Assembly: GCA_934444645.1 (NCBI GenBank)
Contig: CAKSCV010000005.1
Span: 62,001 to 126,000 of the forward strand
Direction: 5' to 3'
Origin: an uncultured Eubacteriales bacterium
GTDB lineage: Bacteria > Bacillota > Clostridia > Oscillospirales > CAG-382
Length of the DNA: 64,000 bases
Part shown: piece by piece, positions 34,793 to 40,082 of the stretch
How positions within the stretch are numbered: the first letter of the stretch is position 1
Layout: every line of letters starts with the position of its first letter
The notes under the pieces: generated by a model
What the model was told of the DNA's origin: nothing
The model's input: the letters and a program-made list of their open reading frames with translations, nothing else
The model's database searches: none
Position numbers and translations under genes: made by a program

Positions 34793-34825
34793 CGGCGGCG
34801 AATTTGACGAAAAGTTTTGCCGCCG
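34793..34825. repeat. GC-rich hairpin after ridA
   Basis: CGGCGGC (34793-34799) pairs with GCCGCCG (34819-34825) across a 19-base loop. No T run follows on the plus strand; a weak end for the ilvA-ridA transcript is possible. Confidence 0.4.
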
Positions 34826-34851
34826 AAAGCGCAAAAACAACAAAAAAAGTC

Positions 34852-34880
34852 TTGACGAATCGAAAATTGTATGCTATAAT
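34852..34880 (+). promoter_or_regulatory. Sigma-A promoter of tRNA-Leu
   Basis: TTGACG (34852-34857) and TATAAT (34875-34880), 17-base spacer, 17 bases before the mature tRNA 5' end. Confidence 0.9.
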
Positions 34881-34897
34881 AATCCCGTTACAAAAAT

Positions 34898-34984
34898 GCA
34901 GGTATGGCGGAATTGGCAGACGCGCTAGATTCAGGTTCTAGTGATAGCAATGTCGTGGAGGTTCAAGTCCTCTTACCTGCACCA
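34898..34984 (+). tRNA. tRNA-Leu (anticodon CAG)
   Basis: An 87-base class II tRNA with encoded CCA. The acceptor GCAGGTA (34898-34904) pairs with TACCTGC (34974-34980). The anticodon stem CTAGA/TCTAG encloses TTCAGGT, giving CAG for CTG codons. A long variable arm (TGATAGCAATGTCGT) and the T-loop GTTCAAGTC are present. The accessory region that follows makes it a plausible integration hot spot. Confidence 0.97.
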
Positions 34985-34986
34985 GA

Positions 34987-35018
34987 AAAAAAGCACTTAC
35001 TTTTGTAAGTGCTTTTTT
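34987..35018 (+). terminator. Terminator of tRNA-Leu
   Basis: AAAAGCACTTAC (34989-35000) pairs with GTAAGTGCTTTT (35005-35016) around a TTTT loop and runs into six T. Confidence 0.9.
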
Positions 35019-35044
35019 CAACGAAATTTGCCGCTGTGCGACAA

Positions 35045-35201
35045 GAGAAATGGCTGCGCCGTGAAATGTACCTGCGGTGCGTGAAATATCCGCTTCGCGG
35101 ATGTTAAAAGGCAAATTTCATATCACAGAGAGCGCAGCTCTCTATTTCACAATTTGCGATAAGCAAATTATTTCACATTGAGCAAAAGCGAAATATTTCA
35201 C
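35045..35201. repeat. Array of small hairpins punctuated by GTGAAAT/ATTTCAC
   Basis: GTGAAAT occurs at 35061-35067 and 35081-35087 (with a degenerate GAGAAAT at 35045), and its complement ATTTCAC at 35144-35150, 35170-35176 and 35195-35201. Between the copies are short unrelated hairpins: GGCTGCGCC, GTACCTGCGGTGC, ATCCGCTTCGCGGAT (35088-35102), AGAGAGC/GCTCTCT (35127-35143), AATTTGC/GCAAATT (35151-35169) and an imperfect one at 35177-35194. The motif orientation inverts near 35115. No protein is encoded. Confidence 0.75.
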
Positions 35202-35337
35202 TATATAATCATGTATGTGTTTTATCGATAAGATGATTATCTGTATCTATAATGAACGCGAAAGCCAAAGGGGAGCCAAGCGAACACTTTGTTTATGATA
35301 CGGGGCTGTTTCGTTTTGAATTGTTGGCTCAAATGAG

Positions 35338-35374
35338 AAAAGCACCGAACAGAGTATTTCTGCTCGGTGCTTTT
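35338..35374. terminator. Bidirectional terminator-like hairpin
   Basis: AAAAGCACCGA (35338-35348) pairs with TCGGTGCTTTT (35364-35374), extended by CAGA/TCTG inside. A and T runs on both sides allow function in either direction; it lies just past the M23 remnant on the minus strand. Confidence 0.8.
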
Positions 35375-35396
35375 CTTTTACTTCTTATTCAACTTC

Positions 35397-35582
35397 TCAT
35401 GATACCGCGTTCCCGGCACTGTTGTCCGAACCGGTGCGAACCTTGCCGTCCACAATGCTGTACACCGTCGTGTCGTCTAAACCCACAAGGTCAATGCCGT
35501 GGTGATAGCCTTTGACACCGTTTAACACCCGGTCGCCGCGCGGACTTGTCAAACGGAATTTGCCTTTGAAGCAGCTTACCAT
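35397..35582 (-). pseudogene. Truncated M23 peptidase / phage lysin fragment
   Basis: A 61-residue frame from ATG 35582, behind AGGAGG, reads like the start of a phage M23 peptidoglycan endopeptidase: FKGKFRLTSPRGDRVLNG, then the zinc motif YHHGIDLVG and DTTVYSIVDGKV. Full M23 domains continue for another 60-80 residues to an HxH motif, but this frame stops soon after DGKVRTGSDNSAGN. It therefore lacks the second half of the zinc site and should be inactive. It is a phage relic in the region next to tRNA-Leu. Confidence 0.65.
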
Positions 35583-35605
35583 GTTCTTTTCCTCCTGTCT
35601 TTTCA

Positions 35606-35640
35606 AAAAAAATAGCGCCGTAAGTAAAAACTCACGGCGA
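35606..35640 (-). terminator. Hairpin with T8 on the minus strand
   Basis: CGCCGT/ACGGCG (within 35615-35640) form a 6-bp stem with a 12-base loop. Read on the minus strand it is followed by a run of eight T. It ends any minus-strand transcript just before the M23 remnant. Confidence 0.6.
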
Positions 35641-35659
35641 AAAACTTTCTCAAAAGGTA

Positions 35660-35687
35660 TTGACTTTTCGTGGAAAAAGCATATAAT
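35660..35687 (+). promoter_or_regulatory. Promoter of the candidate antisense (antitoxin) RNA
   Basis: TTGACT (35660-35665) and TATAAT (35682-35687), 16-base spacer. It faces the small hydrophobic-peptide gene and has no credible plus-strand reading frame behind it. Confidence 0.75.
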
Positions 35688-35693
35688 ATAAGT

Positions 35694-35776
35694 GTAAGGG
35701 CAAGACCTCAAACGGTTGCGCCGAAATAGTTTAGTTTAAAATAACCGCACTATCTTGGCAGAGGGGCGGTTATTTT
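35694..35776 (+). ncRNA. Candidate antitoxin RNA of a type I toxin-antitoxin locus
   Basis: A transcript of about 83 bases is expected from the plus promoter to the hairpin at 35738-35776. It overlaps the 3' end of the minus-strand peptide mRNA by about 39 bases, including its stop codon, the convergent layout of TxpA/RatA-type systems. Its 5' part (AGGGCAAG..CCTC..CGGTTGCGCCG) matches the 5' part of the opposing mRNA (AGGGCAAG..TCTC..CGGTTGCGTCG), so the locus is flanked by related sequences in inverted orientation. Confidence 0.5.
35738..35776. terminator. Bidirectional terminator shared by toxin mRNA and antisense RNA
   Basis: AAAATAACCGC (35738-35748) pairs with GCGGTTATTTT (35766-35776) with a 17-base loop. 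The stop codon of the minus-strand peptide lies inside the stem. Both strands have A/T flanks suited to termination. Confidence 0.8.
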
Positions 35777-35847
35777 ACTTTTATAGTAAATGCTATCAAA
35801 AGCAAGAGGAAAAGAAAAACAAATCCTATGTACTTCTTCATAGCCAT
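35770..35847 (-). CDS. Small hydrophobic peptide, candidate type I toxin
   Basis: A 25-residue peptide from ATG 35847 (GAAAGGGGGTG upstream; a second ATG at 35841). A positively charged start (MAMKKY) is followed by one transmembrane stretch (IGFVFLFLLLLIAFTI) and a KVK end. Size, charge pattern and a strong ribosome site are those of type I membrane toxins. It has a perfect consensus promoter (35931-35959) and a leader of about 75 bases with a CCTGCCGG/CCGGCAGG hairpin at its 5' end, which often limits translation in such systems. A convergent antisense promoter faces it. I do not recognise the peptide as a named toxin family. Confidence 0.6.
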   Translation of the reverse strand: MAMKKYIGFVFLFLLLLIAFTIKVK

Positions 35848-35930
35848 CACCCCCTTTCGGGAGCGACGCAACCGCCGGTGAAACACCGCTAAGAGACCTT
35901 GCCCTGCCGGAATTACTCCCGGCAGGCTCT

Positions 35931-35959
35931 ATTATACATCAAAAAACCAAATATGTCAA
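35931..35959 (-). promoter_or_regulatory. Consensus promoter of the small hydrophobic peptide
   Basis: On the minus strand TTGACA (35954-35959) and TATAAT (35931-35936), both perfect, with a 17-base spacer. Confidence 0.85.
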
Positions 35960-36018
35960 TACTGCTTCCACCGCCGTGAGCGGCTTTTTTATGCCTGTTT
36001 ACTGCCACCGTCCAGAAT

Positions 36019-36090
36019 ATGAAGAAGATTGCAATGGCTCTCTTCTCTTTCCTTTTTGTTTTTGCAAAACTCAAACCCACCTCTTGCTAA
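36019..36090 (+). CDS. Possible second small hydrophobic peptide
   Basis: ATG 36019 opens a 23-codon frame with a charged start (MKKIAM), a hydrophobic stretch (ALFSFLFVFA) and a short polar end; its stop lies in the loop of the hairpin at 36072-36103. The layout resembles the peptide gene 200 bases away, but there is no clear ribosome site or promoter. It may be chance or a decayed copy. Confidence 0.25.
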   Translation: MKKIAMALFSFLFVFAKLKPTSC

Positions 36091-36103
36091 AAAGGTGGGT
36101 TTG
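36072..36103. terminator. Hairpin, probable terminator
   Basis: CAAACCCACCT (36072-36082) pairs perfectly with AGGTGGGTTTG (36093-36103) around a 10-base loop. The T tract is weak. Confidence 0.6.
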
Positions 36104-36111
36104 TCAGTAAC

Positions 36112-36137
36112 CTGAGCCGCGCATTTGCGCGGCTCAG
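36112..36137. repeat. Perfect 11-12 bp GC-rich hairpin
   Basis: CTGAGCCGCGCA (36112-36123) and TGCGCGGCTCAG (36126-36137) form a tight hairpin directly before the sigma-factor gene's upstream region. It may insulate that gene from transcription coming from the left. Confidence 0.65.
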
Positions 36138-36226
36138 ATTATGCAAAATTCTCTTTTTCTCCTTAACCGTTGCCTTCGAACCGATACTATACAGATGAAA
36201 GCTTTCAAACAAAGAAAGGTGAAAAC

Positions 36227-37792
36227 ATGGACAATAAGCAAGCGGCAAAAAGGATTTCTGAAAACCTCACATCGTTTTACGGCTATGCATTTGCACGTCT
36301 GTATGATAAAAACGACGTCGACGATCTGACGTCGGAGATCGTCTATGAGATCCTTCGCTCTTCGTCACGGCTAAGCGATGAATCCGCTTTTTGGGCATTT
36401 GCATGGAAGATCGCCGAAAATACGTTCCGGAAATTCATTCGCCGCAAAGAACGTTCCGGTAAAGCTGAACCGCTTCCGGAAGATATCGAACTGCCGGATA
36501 CCGCGCCGACGCCGGAGGAAGCGTATATCGAAAAGGAATCTGCAAAAGAAAGTATCTTCCTTTTGCGCAGAGAGCTTTCGCTCTTGTCCCAAACGCACCG
36601 CGAGGTCAGCGTTGCTTATTACATCCATCACAAAACCTGTTCCGAAATTGCCAAAGAACAGCATATTTCCGTCGATATGGTGAAATATCATCTGTTCAAA
36701 ACAAGAAAACTTTTGAAAGAAGGAATCGGTATGACGCGTAATTTAGGAGAAAAAAGCTACAATCCCGGTGTTTTCCGCATCAATTTCTGGGGCGACCAAA
36801 ACTGTTACCTTGACCTGTTTCGCCGCAAGCTTCCCGGCTCGATCATGCTGGCCGCCTATGACATTCCGATGACAGCGCAGGAGCTGTCTGTCGAATTGGG
36901 CGTGGCGATGCCGTATTTAGAGGAAGAACTGGCGATATTGGTAAAAGCAGGTGTGCTTTTGAAAACCGGCGAAAAATACAGAACCAATTTAGTGATTCTC
37001 ACAGAAGCCTATGAAAAGGACTTTGACCGAAGAACGAAAAACTTCTACAAAGCCACTGCCGATGCGCTCTATGAGAATGCGGCGGAACTTCTCCCATCGC
37101 TGCGAAAGCTCTCGTTTGAGGGAAACGATTCCAACGACAACTGCCTTTTATGGTTACTGTTAAACATCACCATGATGCAGGGCTATTATTTGGCAAATGA
37201 AACTTCGCCGATGGGAGAACCAAAAAAATGGCCGCTCGGCGGCTGCGGCTTTCTTCACGGGCTTGATAATAACTATACGTACCGTCATTTCAACGACATT
37301 TGTACGGACAAGAATGCTGCGGCATGGTTTACGGCGGTGAACTATACTGTCATTGAACCGTGCCAGAGGTATTTATACGAAAAATTCGACCGGCGAACCG
37401 AAGCCATGTGTGCAGCCATTCGCGGCGAAAAGGCAGACGAGCGTAATGACACGATTCCGGAGCTTATCGCCGGCGGCTTTATTCGTTGTACAGACGGCGT
37501 GTTAAAAGCGCGCTTTCCGGTGTTTGACGAGAGCACATTTTCGGCGGTTACGGCACTGTTAAAGGGGATGACCGAGAAAGCTTCCGCACTGATGATTGAA
37601 ATTTCGGACATGGGAGAAAAGCTCCTTCGCGAATATGTGCCGGATTCCGTCAAGGATCAGTGCGGCGATATTGCCAAAATTCATCATCGGCTGAACACCA
37701 TGGCGTTTTTGATGGAAAGTTTGGTGGCGGACGGAAAATTGACTGTACCGCATGAGCCGACGCCGCTTGGAGTCTATGGGGTCAAGGTCTGA
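36227..37792 (+). CDS. Sigma-70-like factor fused to a winged helix and a large C-terminal domain
   Basis: A 521-residue protein from ATG 36227 (GAAAGGTG upstream). Residues 1-75 look like ECF sigma region 2 (FARLYDKNDVDDLTSEIVYE and AFWAFAWKIAENTFRKFIRR). Residues 117-168 look like region 4 (LSLLSQTHREVSVAYYIHH, then CSEIAKEQHISVDMVKYHLF). Residues 205-260 look like a winged helix (PMTAQELSVELGVAMPYLEE, then AGVLLKTGEKYR). The remaining 260 residues are helical, contain a WPLGGCGFLHG segment, and are not recognised. ECF factors are usually about 180 residues, so the appended 350 residues may sense a ligand or replace an anti-sigma factor. No anti-sigma gene is adjacent. Confidence 0.75.
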   Translation: MDNKQAAKRISENLTSFYGYAFARLYDKNDVDDLTSEIVYEILRSSSRLSDESAFWAFAWKIAENTFRKFIRRKERSGKAEPLPEDIELPDTAPTPEEAYIEKESAKESIFLLRRELSLLSQTHREVSVAYYIHHKTCSEIAKEQHISVDMVKYHLFKTRKLLKEGIGMTRNLGEKSYNPGVFRINFWGDQNCYLDLFRRKLPGSIMLAAYDIPMTAQELSVELGVAMPYLEEELAILVKAGVLLKTGEKYRTNLVILTEAYEKDFDRRTKNFYKATADALYENAAELLPSLRKLSFEGNDSNDNCLLWLLLNITMMQGYYLANETSPMGEPKKWPLGGCGFLHGLDNNYTYRHFNDICTDKNAAAWFTAVNYTVIEPCQRYLYEKFDRRTEAMCAAIRGEKADERNDTIPELIAGGFIRCTDGVLKARFPVFDESTFSAVTALLKGMTEKASALMIEISDMGEKLLREYVPDSVKDQCGDIAKIHHRLNTMAFLMESLVADGKLTVPHEPTPLGVYGVKV

Positions 37793-37872
37793 TTTCCTGC
37801 GCTAAAAAGCACACGGAGCACGCAGTTCCGCGGTAGCAAAAAGATTAAATTCAGATTGAACAAATTTTTTGG

Positions 37873-38185
37873 CTAGGTGCGCTGCTTTGAGGTTCGCGAG
37901 TCTCCGGGCTCCGGAGAAGGCTCAAATTGCCGAGCAAAAAGATGTTTTTGACAAAATAACAGGCATTTATCGGGTAACCGGCGATTTCGGAAAACCGCAG
38001 ATTTTCCAAAATCGCCGGCAATGCTTTGAATTGGTGCGGCGTCCTGCTTTTCAAAATCCTTGATTTTGTTTTCGTACTCGCCGATCCTCGCGGCCATTGC
38101 CGTCAAGTCGTCGCTTGCCTTGTATGTCCTCGTGATCCGGAGCGCAAAAGCCGTGTGCGGAGATCTCCACACCATCCGCGCCGAG
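37873..38185 (-). pseudogene. Phage-like gene remnant with frameshift
   Basis: An ATG at 38185 begins MQLGADGVEISAHGF and soon ends. In another frame the sequence continues as RITRTYKASDDLTAMAARIG and EYENKIKDFEKQ, a convincing helical segment, then passes through the inverted repeat at 37978-38018 into low-quality sequence. I read it as a decayed gene; the family is unknown and there is no clear ribosome site. Confidence 0.35.
37978..38018. repeat. Near-perfect 17-bp inverted repeat
   Basis: CCGGCGATTT-c-GGAAAA (37978-37994) pairs with TTTTCC-a-AAATCGCCGG (38002-38018) with one mismatch and a 7-base loop. No T run flanks it. It could be a REP-like element or a small-RNA hairpin. Confidence 0.7.
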
Positions 38186-38234
38186 CTGCATATAAAAAGC
38201 ATTCCTTGAGACAAGCGTAAATAATTCAGAAAGG

Positions 38235-38262
38235 GTATGATTTAGCCTTGACTATATCATAC
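38235..38262. promoter_or_regulatory. Inverted repeat upstream of a small reading frame
   Basis: GTATGAT (38235-38241) and ATCATAC (38256-38262) are complementary, 14 bases apart. It may be a regulator-binding site or a weak hairpin; a good -10 element is not seen. Confidence 0.35.
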
Positions 38263-38294
38263 AAGATTAACATGAGAGAAGATATGACAAACAA

Positions 38295-38453
38295 ATGTAT
38301 ACCATGCTTCGAATGATATTGGAAATCGTCGAAGGCTGCAAAGACCTTGAAGAAGCAAAAGAAAAAATAAGAGCTTTACTTAAAAATAAGCAAAGCTCAA
38401 ACCACAAAACAAGAACGAGCGGTACTTGCCGTTCACCTTTGCAAAAACAATAA
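38295..38453 (+). CDS. Small hypothetical protein (52 residues)
   Basis: ATG 38295 opens a frame whose first 30 residues form a good amphipathic helix (ILEIVEGCKDLEEAKEKIRA), a style common in small mobile-element proteins. The last 20 residues are low in hydrophobic content. No convincing ribosome site is visible, so it may be a remnant. Confidence 0.35.
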   Translation: MYTMLRMILEIVEGCKDLEEAKEKIRALLKNKQSSNHKTRTSGTCRSPLQKQ

Positions 38454-38584
38454 CGTTCCTATATACCCGTTTAACCGGATATCTCCCAAAAATACTCTCA
38501 ACATTTTTTGAAGCTTGGTGTAACATATCATTGAAAAAAACGGCACAATTCGCTGTTTTCCCTATGCGTCCGATGCTTTTGGGG

Positions 38585-39877
38585 TTAATCTTTGTCCCCA
38601 TTGTAACGCTCTTTCGCCTGCGCCATCCGCAGCAGCTCCTCGGTCATCCGATAGCCCTCCTCCGGCGCAAGGCACGCACCGAAACACAAATCCTTTTCGT
38701 ACAGATAACTGTTTTCGGCAAACGCTTCACGGGTCGCCACATAACCGCAGCCGCTGTTGGCAAACGAAATGACTATGTTATCGGTCGTTGCGGCGTGTGC
38801 TTTGATATATTTTCCGAAATACACAAACATTTCACCCGGAAAAGCATAAACCGATACAGTTCCGACGCGGATGTACTGCAAATACACGCTTGCGGCGGCG
38901 TCCTTGACGTTTGCCTGATAATAACATAAATTCCGAATGGCGGTAATGTCCTTGTTGTCTGCCAGGCGGCGGATTTCGGCAAGCGTTTCTTCCTCCGTTA
39001 AAATGCGGCGTGTAACGGGGAAGCTTTGCTTTTTGCATACGATGCCGTCTCCGATGGGCTTTGCGTGCGGCAACGCATCCAAACACGCCTTTTTCAACAC
39101 GTTTCCCATGGTGATATAGGTGTCGTCCGGCATTGTGCCGCCGCGTGCCGGATCAAAATGGTTGATATCGGCGCTTGTTCCGGCAAAGAACACCGTTATA
39201 AAATCATTTCCGAATTCTTTTTTCAGTTCCTTGGCAAGCACTGCGGCAAAGGCTCCCGAATATTGAGACCCGGGCGTACAATCCTGATGGCAGGCGAACG
39301 CAACAATAGCTCCGAGCGGCGTTCCTTCGGTGCTTCGAAAAAACAGGAGCGGAACGTCCGTATCGATTTCGCCGAACGGCTCTTGGACAGCTTCGGTAAA
39401 AACATTGGTGCGAAGCGAGCCGTCTTTCATGCGGCTGGTGCGGTTGAAGGAAATGCCTTCCGCTTTTCCGACGGCAAATACGCCGTCACTTGCGGCAAGC
39501 CGCCGATATGCCAAAATCACGCTGTCGGCAATCAGCCGATAACAAACGTCCTTATACGGCGCATCCGCATAAGCCCCGATTTCGGGATTGTCAGTGATCG
39601 GAATACCTTTATGCGTGTGATTGACGGCAATCAGAATATTTTCCGGCTGAATGCCGGTGTAGGCGGTGATGCGCCCGGTGACCGCGTCGTGCAAATCGTC
39701 CGGCAGTTCGCACGAATCAATGTCGATAAAAGCGGCGACCGTTCCGTCCGATTCCAAAACGGCTGTGCGGACATACAGCGGATCCAGAACATCCTCGGCT
39801 GTGTGGTTGATATAATAACCGGCAAGATAACAGCCAAGCGGCGGTGTAATATCTTTTTCATAAAATGCGGCTCTCAT
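38585..39877 (-). CDS. Neutral/alkaline ceramidase-like family protein
   Basis: A 430-residue protein from ATG 39877 (AAAGAGGG upstream). The sequence has FYEKDITPPLGCYLAGYYIN, the AVNHTHKG histidine segment near residue 94, AFACHQDCTPGSQYSGAF near 205 and FFAGTSADINHFDPA near 238. These match the N-terminal fold of the neutral ceramidase (PF04734-like) family, which in gut bacteria is often found without the C-terminal domain and acts on unknown amides. No signal peptide is seen, unlike secreted ceramidases. The short intracellular form may not use ceramide at all. It is a single-gene unit. Confidence 0.8.
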   Translation of the reverse strand: MRAAFYEKDITPPLGCYLAGYYINHTAEDVLDPLYVRTAVLESDGTVAAFIDIDSCELPDDLHDAVTGRITAYTGIQPENILIAVNHTHKGIPITDNPEIGAYADAPYKDVCYRLIADSVILAYRRLAASDGVFAVGKAEGISFNRTSRMKDGSLRTNVFTEAVQEPFGEIDTDVPLLFFRSTEGTPLGAIVAFACHQDCTPGSQYSGAFAAVLAKELKKEFGNDFITVFFAGTSADINHFDPARGGTMPDDTYITMGNVLKKACLDALPHAKPIGDGIVCKKQSFPVTRRILTEEETLAEIRRLADNKDITAIRNLCYYQANVKDAAASVYLQYIRVGTVSVYAFPGEMFVYFGKYIKAHAATTDNIVISFANSGCGYVATREAFAENSYLYEKDLCFGACLAPEEGYRMTEELLRMAQAKERYNGDKD

Positions 39878-40027
39878 ACAAATCCCTCTTTTTTGGCGAA
39901 ATGTGTTTTTCCAAATAGCATTGTAGCACGATTCCTGTATGGGGTCAATGAAAAAACGATTGAAAAAGCTGCACAAAAAGAAGCATTGTCCGCCGAAGAA
40001 GCGTTTGCGATGCTTCCGCAGCGGCAG

Positions 40028-40064
40028 AAAAAACAGTCCCTTTCATCCATCGGAGAAAGGGACT
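40028..40064 (-). terminator. Terminator of the lipoprotein gene
   Basis: AGTCCCTTTC (40035-40044) and GAAAGGGACT (40055-40064) form a 10-bp stem. On the minus strand a run of six T follows (A at 40028-40033). Confidence 0.9.
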
Positions 40065-40082
40065 GCGGCTTTATTGGGATGG

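Noticed and set aside
35045..35201. Heptamer array considered as CRISPR
   Set aside because: The constant unit is 7 bases, intervals are 9-18 bases and palindromic, and the orientation flips; none of this fits CRISPR.
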